This document shows positions 45,926 through 58,302 of a stretch of 64,000 nucleotides of DNA, one piece after another. The stretch lies in contig OX467089.1 of NCBI GenBank assembly GCA_950106755.1, forward strand, positions 28,377,345 through 28,441,344. The letters run 5' to 3'. Both the position numbers and the translations under genes were made by a program. This stretch comes from Climacium dendroides (taxonomy: Eukaryota; Streptophyta; Bryopsida; Hypnales; Climaciaceae). Within the stretch, counting starts at the first letter, position 1. Each line of letters starts with the position of its first letter. Under the pieces are notes generated by a model. It had not been told where the DNA came from, made no database searches, and saw only the letters and a program-made list of their open reading frames with translations.

Positions 45926-46400
45926 TGTTGGAATCGTTGTAAGAAAAGGTGATTTAGGTAAAGGAGTGTGAGTGTAATGTGCCTTTAAATTGCTGTAACA
46001 ACAATCCGGGTAGAAAAGTAGAAGTCCATGCGAGTCCGGAATTGGGAAGGTTCCATACGGAGATAAACAACCGCCAGTGGAAAGATCTTATGCTACTCTG
46101 AAAGGTCTACCAACCTTCGAATCAATAAGCTCACCTTCTATTGACATTCCTCCCCTGAAATCTAGAAGTCCGGATCTGTTGTTGTAGTAAGAGAGGTGTT
46201 AGAGTGCCTTTGTGTGACCTGTCTCCGGATTGGCCAATCCAAAAACTATGAGAAGATACTCCCCCCCTTCACAATGCAACTTTGTCATCTGGGTGTTTTG
46301 TTAATTAAAATTAGAGTTTAGAAGTGATTAGAAAAACAAGTGGTGAGTTCCCATCCCTCTTTGGATCAAGGGCGGACCCTCTGAGGGTAAAACAGAGACA
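45926..46400 (+). mobile_element. LTR-like repeat, copy 1
   Basis: This segment is similar, in opposite orientation, to 55741-56251. Shared ordered blocks include TGTTGGAAT, GCCTTTAAAT, GGAGATAAA, AAGGTCT, TTGTAGTAAGA and GGACCCTCTGA. It is probably an LTR or leader of a plant retroelement. No intact internal region is attached. Confidence 0.5.
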
Positions 46401-46854
46401 ACAAAAACCAATAATGGAAGGAGACAAAATCGGATTTTGTGTGTTGCAGATCCAGATAGGAATCTGGGAAGTCTGGATTTTCCGGAACGGAGTAAGAAAG
46501 TAGTGAAAAGAATGGGTGGATTTAAGATTTGAGAAATGGATAGTGACGATCCAAAAGTCCTTAAATCAACAACACCATACTAGAATTTCCTGGGATGATA
46601 ATTTGTATCATCTTGCAACAATTTGTTGTTGCAAAGATACTTATGGCTAACTACGCGTACGACACCTACTACTATGATTGAAAAAATCCAAGGCTGCACT
46701 ACTCTTGATCCCAAAAGAAATAGGTCCAGTTTGCCATATTTTATTGTGACTACAGATGAGACCATTGCCTAAGACAACTCTAGTTCAATTGTCATTCACA
46801 CCTATGTAATGGTCAATTGGTGTTGTATTCCTTTACTACTAACCATCCAAAAAA

Positions 46855-47345
46855 TGGACATTGATGGTTTAGATGCTAATAAATTGACTACGTTGATTAT
46901 GAATGCTTTTAGTATTAAGGGAAGAGTTGTAGAATTAGAGATTTCTCAAAGATTTCTTTGTTTTGGTGCCAACAAGGTCAACACCTTCCAAGGACTAAAG
47001 AATGGAGTGACAATCTAAATCAAAGACAAATATGTTCTATTTTGCACTAGTATTCGCTATTGCGTCCATTGGCTCAACTTGATAGTGCATTCTCTATCCA
47101 CTTTATTGGTGATGTATGCAGCAAATGAAGTATTGAGGACTACACATGCCTATTTTGCACATTCCTTGAAGACGGCAACAGAATTCAAAACTTTGTTGTA
47201 GTAGCTATCTTCTAAGGAGTAGAAGTTACTAAAGAATGTCAAGATTTGTTGGATGAATTGTCGTGGTCCAATTTGCAAGCTACTGGCTAAATATAAGGGA
47301 ATTATGACAATGATGCATACTCACAAAAGCAACAAGAAATGGGGA
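46855..47345 (+). mobile_element. hAT-like transposase remnant (catalytic region)
   Basis: The plus strand reads, with several stops, CVHWLNLIVHSLSTL, then THAYFAHSLKTATEFKTLL, then a LLKNVKICWMN-like block. This order matches plant hAT-like proteins (CMAHRTNLAVQTLS..., YAYFAHSPKRHLEF..., LKILRNVKTRWIS). It is clearly decayed. Confidence 0.6.
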
Positions 47346-49100
47346 CAGAAAATTTAGGTGAGTTTAACCTTCATCTTTTTTAGAAATATTATAGTACTTG
47401 CTTTGGAATTGTTTTTATTGATTTATTATTTATGTTATAATTTTTTTTTATTACTTTAGTATTTTTTTGGCATTTTCTAGATTGTTTCAATTTTGGTCTT
47501 GGAATTGATAGATTTCTTTAGTATTTGTTTTGGGATTTCACAGATTGCTTCAATATTTGTTTTAGAATTTTTTTGATTGTTTTACTATTTGTTTGGAAAT
47601 TATTTTTTCAATTCTTGTGATTGCTTTAGTTTTGGTCTTAAAATCACCTTTATTGCTACAATACTTGTTTGGGTTTTTAATTTTCATTGCTTCAAAACTT
47701 TTTAACATCATATTCATTAATTTGGAAGATTGGGGACCTTCCAAAATAACATTACCAATTTTTGTGCCCAAAAAATTGAAGTTGAGTTGAAATGAATTTT
47801 AATGGAAGAGATTTCAATTTTCTAATTGTTAATTGTTGTTTAATTCCATTAAAATGACAATTTCTTGTCATTTTGAAGGTCCATTGCGATTGTGACAATA
47901 GTCTTTTCTCACATAAATGTGAATAATGGTACTCATTGAACACCAAGTCATGAGCTGAACAATTGGTTTTACGAGGCTATTTATCCATGTATTTATCTCA
48001 TTCAGGTGGTCCAAGTTTGAATCCCATTGAATTTGTATGAGCAGCTATGAAATATACATGACTTGGGGCTGCTAAATAAACATTGTAGGCAGGAAATGAA
48101 CATTGTAGGCAGGAAATGAACATTGTAGGTGGTCCAAGTTCAAATCCCATTGAATTCGTATGAGCAGCTATGAAATATATATGACTTGGGGCTGCTAAAT
48201 GAGCATTGTAGGTAAAAAAGTGATAACAACCAACTAGCCCCCTATCCTAAATTGTGACAAGTACTTTGTATGTTAACAAAATAAAAAAGTGGTCTTATCT
48301 ACTACCAATTTTTTTAACTCGCATTACAATTTTAAAGACATTGAGGTATAAAATCAAATAATAATAAAATGAAGCCAACATACACAATATGCCATGAATA
48401 ATATAATCAAAAATATATTTAATAAAATAAATATTAAGTGCATTTGGTATGCAAATGACTACACACACAAGATAGAAGTAGTTCCAATACATACTTATGA
48501 AATGCAATTATAATATTCCAATCTACACTATCTACTTTGTTAACATGATCTATAAAATCATGTAAAATTCTCTATGGTCATGCAAGAACATTACTATAGG
48601 ATGCAATGAAACACACAAAGTACCAAACTTAGCTTCAACTACTCTCTTTTTGTCTCCACAATCCCACATATATGATGCTCAATTAAAATTGTATGATGCC
48701 AAACTTCCAATTATGCCATCAACTTGAGCCGTAGGGATTTTAAGGACACACTCTAGTATGTCCTTTTTCACCTTGGACCTTCATGCATTGACAAAAGAAT
48801 TTGTGACCTCCCATACTAGATCTTGGGTTTTGTCCACTTTCCAACGTAGTCCTTTCATGGAGTCGCAACCTACATAGAATTTTTGAATGTTACAATCTCA
48901 TGATGTTGGTTGAAAGTACTAAATTTGGATACAATTTGGATGCTTCGGATTTGTGAAAGGATCGGATAAAGCTATGGAAATCTATATGGACTTTGTATCA
49001 CCATCAGTCGGTCAAAGGGTGACGAAGAAGTCTTTTTGAACATCACACCCCACTCGGAAAGATGGCAGCAGATGATTGCGACGTTGCCCTACAAAGACAT
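47346..49100. other. AT-rich intergenic with a direct repeat
   Basis: An approximately 83-bp block starting GGTGGTCCAAGTT is present at 48005 and again at 48128 (same strand). Between them, a 20-bp word ending in GGCAGGAAATG is repeated. No gene is seen. Confidence 0.5.
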
Positions 49101-49119
49101 CATCTTTAACAAACTCCTC

Positions 49120-49420
49120 ACAAACTTCACCATCGTCATTCAGTTTATCCTCCGTGGTTATTTTGATTTGGGTAGAAGGCTAGAAGCCTTCCATCAATGT
49201 TTCAAATGGCACTATTGGCTCCGACAAATATGCTTTTATTGCTTGCCAATAGAACACCAAATGCTCAAAACATCTTCTGTACTCTCCACTCTCATTACAT
49301 AATGCTTCCCAATAATTGATGAATCTAGATATCCCTTTAGAAATGTTGTCTACACCTTGCATTGGAAGGTAGGCAACAAGTACAGGCTCCCCATAAGGTG
49401 TGAGCACTTTTTTACCCACC
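49120..49420 (-). mobile_element. DUF7869-type transposon protein remnant (C-terminal part)
   Basis: The minus strand encodes RFINYWEALCNESGEYRRCF, then EHLVFYWQAIKAYLSEPIVP and FETLMEGF, which I recognise as the C-terminal end of a plant transposon-associated family with an RNase H-like DUF7869 domain. The preceding domain is at 53121-54440 on the same strand, 3.7 kb away, so the two may be halves of one interrupted copy. Confidence 0.5.
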
Positions 49421-52400
49421 TATGATAAACTAGCGTTGCACAACCAGGTTTTTAGTATTGTTTTGTAAGTTTTGTCCTAAGGGTGCCTAGCGTCAATCCA
49501 TTGTGCCTTCCAAGCAATGGATCTTTTCTAACTCCTACATGTGAAAATAAACAAAACAACAAGAAATTCTAAATAACTATAAGTTTTATCCTTTTATTTC
49601 AACTAACTAAGCCAATGTGATTTTTATTCAAAATGAATTCAGTCTAGATTTATCATTTTTAAGTGATAGAACATGTTATGCCATTTCTAAAAATATAAAA
49701 CTCGACCTCATCCGAGCTTTCTAACAATAATTATGGAAGGATGAAGTTTGACTGCTAATTGGTTCATCAAACTTCATCCATTGATTTCTACTAATCTACC
49801 TTATAATTTTACTTGAGATTTGACTTTTGGTCTCTGAACTATATTTAATATTTGACTTTCTAATATGGTTGACTTTGGATGATTTATCTAACTTTCATTC
49901 ATTTTGACCCCTAAACTTCATCCATCTCTATCTTTCTCATTTTTCGTTGGATTTCTAAGTGTGAGACATTTTTGGAAACCTTTAAACTAAAGGTATCACA
50001 ATCTGAATCTAAAACTTGGAGAAAATTTAGTTTTAATATTCTGACTTGAAAGGTTAGTTCGGCTAAGGTATTTAAAACTATCTACTTTATAATTTAATAG
50101 TAATTTGGGTATTTAGAATCTTACCTCACTTTGTAAGTCATCTTGGACGTTATAGATGAATCTTTCAGGATCTCCATTTTCCTCCATGGTTCCGTCGCTC
50201 GGTAATTTATGCTCACCGCTTGAAAGTAGACTTTTAATACAAATTTGCAACTAAATCCTAGCTACTATTCCTCCTTTCTTCTATTTGGGATTTTATACTA
50301 TACTTTTCTAATGGTTGGCTTAGAAAACTCTTGACCTCCTAACCACTACTTTTCCATTTTTTGCTTGCCTAATGACACCTTGCGACATTTCACACGGTCC
50401 ACCCTTCGTGTCTCAATCCTATTGGTTGTTCTAGATACTTGAGATTTCTCCTTCTTCAACTTCAACTATAACAATCTAACAATTTGGTCTTCAATTCACA
50501 ACTATCATTCCTATTGAGTTTTTGAACTCAAACTTAGTCTAAACTAGAAGAGTTGAAAGAGTGGTGAGATAGAACTTTGTTTTGCATTCTTCCTTGCTAA
50601 TCACACCTCCCTAATCTATTTTCTAATTTCCTTATCAAATGCCTTAGCTCTCAGTTTGACTTTTGACAACTTACTATTTGTAGACTTCTAATATGTTTTC
50701 CTTCTAGAGGCTAAAACTAGCTTTCTAAGTTGATGTGGCACTTATAAATCGGACTTTTCTAGTAGAAGTTATGCATGGATGAAGTTTTGAGTCCTAATTA
50801 GTGTTTGAAACTTCATCCGCTTATATCTTACTCATTTTAGCTCGGATTTCTTTGTATTCTATGTTTTTGGAAAGCTCTTGACCTCTACTATAAGATTTTG
50901 AACTTCAACCTGTACTGATCCTTCTTCTTAGCGGCCTGACTACACCCTTGGTCTCGGCCCTAAAGAAAGACTAATATTAAAAATGACAACTTGACCAAAC
51001 TAAGGCCAAAAGGCCTAACTACATAGAAATGATCAAAAGAAAGGAGAGGTTCAAAGCTTCGCCGTCAAAATGAAAATAACTAAGAGTTCAAATCCCACGA
51101 AGTCAAAGCTTTGCCGTCTTTTTAATAACACTCTAATTTTTAAGACAATTTCTAATACACAAAGTCAAAGCTTCGCCGATTTTGACAAAATCACAAGTGC
51201 ACAAGACAATTTCAATGAAGTTAAGCTTGATTCAAAATTTGTTAGAGCAAGGAGGTTAGTACAAACACTTGTTAATTCAAGAACGTTTACAACAAATTAG
51301 TACATCCACAACAAGCTTAGGGAATTTCTCAATTAAGGAATTTTTCACTTAGAGGGTTAGATAAGAAAAAAACGTACACTAGAAGTCCTCCACAACGGCA
51401 TAGCCAGACTTATGGTGGAGGAAGATTTAGGATTAGTACAATAACTTCAACACAAACACTAGAAGTCTTCCACAACGGCATAGCCAGACTTATCGTGGAA
51501 GAGGTTCCAAGATTAGTACAACCACATAAAACTCAACCAATTAGAAACGTAGCAAAGTTAATACAAAAAAAATTCAAACATACACAACAAAGGCAAACTT
51601 TGAAGGGACCCCAATGTCCTTCAAAGAAAGCTTCAAAAACAACAACAATGAAGCTTGAAATGCTCAAAAACACGCAAAATTTGGCAACTTGGCCTAAATG
51701 GCCAAAATCCAACTAAATGGACTCAAATGAAAACAAGACGATTCAAAATGAACCTAAGGGGTGTTTTGAGAAGAGAATGGGTGCCCTTATATATTCTACC
51801 AAGGGCACCCCCCTCCTCTCTTTTCCTACAAGGTAATCTTATCAATTAAGATTTTCATCTAATTTGCCCAATTTTCACTTCTACATTGGTCCAAATTCCT
51901 AACTTTTGGAGAAATGCTCCAAATCACAAACGGATTGCGCCATTGGCTTCAGAAGGCCATTTTTAGTCTAGTGGAATCCCCTCCCCTTTTTCCTACGTCA
52001 AAATCACAAAGATTTCTAGCACTAACTAGAAGACCAAAATTGGATAAAAACCCAACTTTTGGAGATCAACTTTTCTAAGAAAAGTAACTAGCCTAGGCTC
52101 TTTAGTAGGTGTAAGGGAGTAAGAAAAGACCCCGCTTTGACCTTAATTCAATTCCGTATGCTCCTCGTACGCCGGTCAACTCCACGATTAATCTTTAAAT
52201 TTGCCAATTTTGGAGGATCTTGATGGTTTTGCATCTTCTGACTATCGGAATGCCATGAAACTTATTGGATCTTGTTATTAACATAAAAGAAGCTACCCTA
52301 ATTTTTAGTGAGATTTTACCGTTGTTTGGATAATTTCTAGGAATTTCCCATCGTTACTTTCAGTGGTTGACTACCCGGAAAAAGATCTTTTGAAGATCAG

Positions 52401-53120
52401 AAAAAATCGAGAATTTTCATGGAACCTCTCATGGAGTTCCACAAGGGATGTGCAAACTCATATTCCCGTTTTGCACATCTAAGGAGGGAGAATCAAATCA
52501 TGTTATCTCCTTTAACTTCCGATAAAAAAGGAATCTTCCAAATAAAAGGGAATCTTGGTGAGCCGATTGCTCCGTTGGATTCTTGGCATGATTTCTACTT
52601 TGAACTACCGTACTTAAGTTGTAGATGCCCTCCTATGATTCGTCTTGAGTTTTCTTCACCTGCAAGCTAACAATTGGAGTTTCTACTATTTTACCAATGG
52701 AATGGGAAAACTGAAACCTCTTCTTTGGGAATCTATACTAAGGTTCTTACATAGTTCCCTTGGACCAATTTGGTTAGGATTTGTCACTGAAAGGCAGGTT
52801 TAGACAAGTTGGACAATTTCTACTAAACATGGTTATTTTGTACAATTTCTGGGTTTCTACCCTATCTACTTGCAGAATTTGGTTACAAATAACAAGAAAT
52901 GCCTCAATTAGGACCAATGGTCATATTGGTATGTGACATCTCCGTTTTGGTTATTCACTCTTTTGGGGGCTTTTTGTATATAAAACTACACTCAAAATTT
53001 TATAAAATCCAAAAAAAACAATTCCGAATCATGAATGACCAAATGAGCACTCATATAAGGCCATAGACTTCATCTTTTAGAGTCTTCTTGTCACAATTTG
53101 ACCCCCTTTTCTTCAAGAAA
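49421..53120. other. Repeat-rich region, no supported gene
   Basis: Contains three (G)TCAAAGCTTCGCCG-like words (51053, 51102, 51163), a direct repeat of about 65-70 bp (next entry), and a decayed plus-strand frame at 52419-52670 (EPIAPLDSWHDFYFELP) reminiscent of plant retroelement proteins but too short to assign. Confidence 0.45.
51375..51520. repeat. Direct repeat, two ~70-bp units
   Basis: The phrase CACTAGAAGTC(C/T)TCCACAACGGCATAGCCAGACTTAT is repeated at about 51377 and 51454, each followed by GTGGA, GATT and AGTACAA. The near identity suggests recent duplication. Confidence 0.75.
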
Positions 53121-54440
53121 CTAGTTACTATCCGTACAGTACCTCTTGTATTTCATAATTGGGACAGTCGTAGAGTTGAAGTAAAACTTGAATTGTTGTG
53201 CCTTGGTATATCTAACAAGTGCTTTGTCCCCTTCTAATACTGAGCCTTTTATGAAGGCTTTGAAATCAGGTACCTCTTCAATCAAATGAAGAATTGTAGG
53301 TACAGAATCCACATCCATGAAGGACTTCATGAAGGTTGGGATAGTAGGAAAGCTTTCCTTCTTTAATTGCATCCTTCATCTACCGAACAATGCGTCAATG
53401 TTGTTATGAGTGTGACCTACCAACATGAAACTCACGTACACCTCTCGAAACGTCTTCTTTACAACAAGAAGGGACCAAAATGCGAACTTACACATACCGA
53501 TTCTTGTTGTCTCTTGCAGCATTGTCCATTTGAATATTCAAAACTAGAAGAAGGAAAGTCGCTGCAACAGGGACTTCAGGCGGAGGCTGAATTGATGATA
53601 TGCACATTTCTGTTCTTTTTAGAACCGCTTCAAATAGAAGAACAGAACCTGATCTAACAAACAATTCTTAAGAAGAATTTTTTGGAAGGAGTTCAAGGTC
53701 TTGCAAGAGCTTTGCTAATGACCCTATCGTATAATTCGAGTCATGCAGGAAGATATCAAAACCATAATGCACGTAACGTACATCACCGTGCCTATGAGCA
53801 ATCATTCTAGTTACCGATATTGGCAACTTTGTGAGTCCGTTTAGTTGTTTGCTCTTATGGGAGAAAATCGAAGACGTTGTCTTTGCATGATCAATTTTGC
53901 CATACATAATCGTTAAGCATCTGTAAAGATAGGTAGTTGACATGTAACGGTTTGCATAATAATTGTTTTGATGAACTTGAGTACATGTATTCTGTTTTCC
54001 AATAAATGATCCCATTTTTGTCGTAATCCAATGGGAACAATCCTTATTTGTGCATAATATCTATCACAATTAGCACATCGAGCAAAATTATTTCCAAATT
54101 TTTTTACAAAATATTCAGAAAAATTTAATTTCCTTATTTTGCTAATATTTAAAGGGAAGACTTCTTTCAACCCAAACACAACATTTGTTGCATTGACTTC
54201 GGAAATTGTCTCTTTCTATGTAAAGGTGGTTGATAGAACCTTTAAAATGATTTTTTCTCCAAAAGAAAGAATGTGCATACAATGCGGCATATGGTCAGCT
54301 GACTTTTCAAATATGTACTTCAACATTGCTACGGCTTGCAGCATATGCTTTTGAGCCTTTTGTATGCCTACATTTCCATGTGGTTGAGCTTGTTCACCTC
54401 TAGCAACATATCTTTGAAGACGATGAAATATGGATTCCAA
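53121..54440 (-). mobile_element. DUF7869-type transposon protein remnant (central domain)
   Basis: Read on the minus strand with several frameshifts and stops: a block at 54440-54216, FARCANCDRYYAQIR (about 54080-54050), HAKTTSSIFSHKSKQLNGLT, GLTKLPISVTRMIAHRHGD, FAFWSLLVVKKTFREVY, GHTHNNIDALFGR (53430-53380) and FPTIPTFMKSFMDVDSVP. The GHTHxxIDxxF motif and its order match the DUF7869 family common in plant mobile elements. The copy is broken in at least three places. Confidence 0.7.
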
Positions 54441-55740
54441 GACACCTGCAATATATCACCATGTTACTATGTATACATCAACTCCTTCCAAAGTGACCAC
54501 CTTTTTGCCCCAAGCGTCACGATGGACCTGTCGATGCACGTCCAACTTCATGTGGTAGCGGAATTCAAAGGTTGTTTTGTGGTTACATGCGTTCATAGAA
54601 AGCTCAAATCTTCTCTCTTGAGAAAGGTTGAATATAGTTGCTCGGGCAATATACCTTACTTGATATAGAATTGATAGATTCTTAAGTGAGTAGATCCTTA
54701 TCTTTCACACAAATTCGAGGAGGAAGAGGAGGATTCTTCACAACGCTTGTATATTGTCTCACACCTGATGAACACGGCTACAATAGTTTTGCTTGCTGTT
54801 GATTATATTCATTATGAATCTCATGATCTTTGAGGCTTAACCCATTTAGAAACACTTGATCAATAGGCTACGTACAAAGTGAGTACTTCCAATCCTCCGG
54901 AATCTCCACAGGTTATAAGGATTTAGATATATGAATCGCGACAAGAGATTCTCTAAGGGGACTAGTGCTGCTTCCTACGTGTTTGGAACTCATGTTGTGA
55001 TAGATGCCTTCAACTACTAGTTGCCCATTCACGTTATATAGAATTACAATCTTAGTGCTCTAGAGGCGTCTTGGGATACTATTATAATCTAAAATGTTGT
55101 TGTTTTCTAACGGCGTATTCTCCACCTCACCTTCATTGGAAAAGTACTCTTCAACAAAATGCCTTAGAGCAACAGCCATCATTTTTGTGTGTAACAATAA
55201 ATGATGTTAAATATTGTCATGAGATACCAACACTACAATGAGTATATCAATCAGAAAGATGATGTAAACTACAAACAATGACATAAGCCACAATAGATAT
55301 GATCTGCAGCAATACTTGGCAAAGCAAAAGAATACACAAGTGCAAAGATAGAAATGATGCAGTAGTAGAAAGTTTATTGATTTTATAGTATGAACTAAAA
55401 TTATAATGAACTATAAAATCTTGAAGATGTGTCCACCCACAACCAATGTTTACAATCTTATTAAAGAGCATTGGTTGGTATCACACGCGCAGTCTAAACG
55501 TAAGTATTCTTACCACACCAAATGTAATAAGATGACACAAAATATTGTCCTAGGAAATTCTAATATGTTGTTTCAAGCCCAGGTATCCGAATTTTTTTAA
55601 TTCTAGGAGCTATTCATTCAAACATCAATCCATCCTTACTCCTCACCCTCTTCTGGATCTTGCCACTATCCGAAATACAATCCAAATCCATACTACTCCA
55701 AAAACCGAAATTAAATCTACTCCGTATCGATTTTCTATGC
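54441..55740. other. Intergenic, unidentified
   Basis: No supported gene. Short open frames on both strands match nothing I know. Part of it may belong to the upstream end of the decayed DUF7869-type element. Confidence 0.4.
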
Positions 55741-56251
55741 CTTTGTTTTACCTTCAGAGGGTCCACTATTGGTCTTTAGAGGGGTAGGGACTTCACCACT
55801 TGTAATCCTCATACACTCTCCACTCTCTCCAAATACATACAAACAACAAGAATCCACGTTCACTTGATTCAAGGGGGTGGCTCCCTTACAATTTTCTAGA
55901 TTGGACAACAAATTACACAAGATTGTATTAGGTCCTTTCTTACTACAACGACAGATCTAAACACACCCAAAACTTATAGAGATTCCGTAACTTAGTTTCT
56001 AGACTTGCTCATGTGGTTGGCAGACCTTCCAATAGGTTGGAATTTTCCTCTGGCAATTATTTATCTCCACACGGAATCCATCCTAGACTTTCGAACTCGC
56101 ATCCACACCGTTCTAGTCATTTAAAGGCACCGCGCACAAGTCCTTAATCACAAGTCTTAATTCCTCGACTGGTGGTACTCTTCAACTAAGATCCAGTTGC
56201 TACAAATCTGAATTCGCCCTTTACTTGTTCTCTCTCACATTCCAACATTCA
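55741..56251 (-). mobile_element. LTR-like repeat, copy 2
   Basis: Inverted relative of 45926-46400, with the same blocks in the same order when read on the minus strand. It lies just downstream (minus strand) of the gag-like remnant 56600-58302, which is where a 3' LTR would be expected. No polymerase region lies between, so the element would be non-autonomous or deleted. Confidence 0.5.
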
Positions 56252-56599
56252 GATGAACAAGTAGGAAAATACTGTATGAGAAAAATACTCAGGGCGGAAG
56301 CTTGGTTGCTTAAATTAAAATCGGAATGCAAACACAATTGAATTAGCTCAAATGACAAGAGTTGGAGCGAAAACAAGCTAAGGTAGAATGGAAGGGCAAC
56401 AAACTTGCCTATACTTAAAACCACAACAAAAAGGCTCAACAACCACCAACAAAACAGGGCAATGACACAATCGACCATTCCGGATTAAACAGAAAGTCGT
56501 TGGCCAGTTGTCCCTCGAAAATCAGAATCCGAGTCCACGCACGGAAATCCGTTCTAGAAAAATTCACTAATTTAATACTACTTGCCTACCTACCCTTTT

Positions 56600-58302
56600 G
56601 TGCCTTCTTTGAACTACCTCCGCCCTTTTCCATCAGCGTGGATAGTTTTCGGGGAGAGGACTTCGGAGGCGGAGTTGTTTTTGTTGCCGACCAAGTCTTG
56701 ATCACAAGAACAGATTGAGTAGTCTTGGTCGACTCGGATTTTTCTTCTTCCTCATCAGTTTTTGTCTTGTTGCTTTAGGTAGTTTCCTCCTCGGATTCCT
56801 CAATCTCTTGGATTTTCACGTTGTCATCCCTTGATGAATAGTCAGCTAAATTCACCACAATGTTGTCTTTCTTTAGCGTCGAGGCTGCAGCTTCCTAGAT
56901 CATGTGGAAGAAACTTTCCGAAAAAGCCCGTGCCAAATTCATAATAGCTCCTATTTGGGTAGCCAAAATAAAGCAAAATGGAATAGGTGGCATCTTGGAA
57001 ATCCCCTATGAACCCTGAATGCTCAACGGATCAAAGGTCTTTGTCTTTGTTGGACTGGGCATTGAAGTCGAGGTCTTAATTAATCCGAATGGTATCTTCT
57101 CTTTGTCTTCTGGAATTGGTGTTTGGCTCGTGGAAGGGTTCCCTGGCTGATCTTTACACGATGAAGGCGAAGAAATAGAAGTTGGCTGGGTGGGCCCCGG
57201 CGATGTCAATGCTTGTTGAGTTCGCTCCTACAGACTCAGATTCTGTAGATCCGGAAACATGGTAGCAAGTACCTTCGGAAATGAGGACAAGTTCAGCACT
57301 TGATTATGATCGATGTTTTGTGATAGTGCGCATAGCTCCCTCAATATCGCCTCCATGTGTGCTTTGAAGTCAACCAAGATCTTCAATACCTTTGATCCAA
57401 TTATGTGGCCATCCGCGATCAATTTGGCGTTGAAAAGTTTGACCTTCAACATTATATTTGACGCAAACGGAATCATATCCTTCATGTTTCGGACGATCTG
57501 GAGAGCTTCCAACTCTCTCTATCGTGTCGTATTCAGCTCATTCTCCAACGAAGTCAAACTGAGCCCTGAGGTCATTGCTCTCCTTTTCTAGACTCTGAAT
57601 ACATCCGACCTTCTTTTACAGAACTTCCAGTCTGTGTCTTTGCTTGATCTCCTCGATGATGTGCTTCAATTTTATGCCACCTAATGCCTCACAGACCTTG
57701 AGGATGTCGGCTATCATTCTGTCATACATTTCTTTGGCGTGATGCAGCCATTGAATCCTGCTCTCGAAAGTATCCAACTTACCTTGTTGTGCCAAAACTT
57801 GACTGGGTTCCACTTCCTCTAACATCGGCAACTTTCCTCATGAAGATGGATTTGTCGACTTCCTCTGATTTTTGGTGTATTCCTCCCTAACTTTTGGAAC
57901 TTCCTCCTTCGGATCCGACTATGGATATTTTGATCCATATTCTGTCGTGAGCTCATACTGTAGAATTGTAACTGTGGTCTAGTATGCTACTATCTCTGGA
58001 TCACTCAACACCTTGTTATGATGATAGAAGTGGAAGAGGTAGGGACTGATTGGGCTAGATTTGCTACGCAAGACAATATCTGCTAGTTTAGCCACTACTG
58101 CCCCAATTATCTGACCCCAATTGATCGGCCTATCCTCCAAAGTTCTAAAAAGAATATTGGCCATAGTGATTGTAACTTGGATAGGCTTTCTCGGATACAA
58201 GATTAGAATTAGGAACTCCAGCACCTGCCCTTGTCGAGCGTCCCTACAATTGCTAATGACGTACCCCTCCTTCGGGTGAGCCGGATTCCAGAGGGGAAAC
58301 AA
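56600..58302 (-). mobile_element. Decayed gag-like / transposon-associated ORF
   Basis: Successive minus-strand frames read as one broken protein of about 500 residues: MFPLWNPAHPKEGYVISNC and VVAKLADIVLRSKSSPISPY; then a helical part (MPMLEEVEPSQVLAQQGKLD, LKVCEALGGIKLKHIIEEIK); MEALQIVRNMKDMIPFASN; and a Pro/Ser/Thr-rich tail (TSPGPTQPTSISSPSS). This arrangement resembles plant retroelement gag-like or 'putative plant transposon' proteins, but I cannot name the family. Several stops and shifts show decay. Confidence 0.45.

Noticed and set aside
48005..48210. GTTTGAATCCC word resembling a tRNA B box (SINE)
   Set aside because: No matching A box at the right distance and no tRNA fold; treated as a plain direct repeat.
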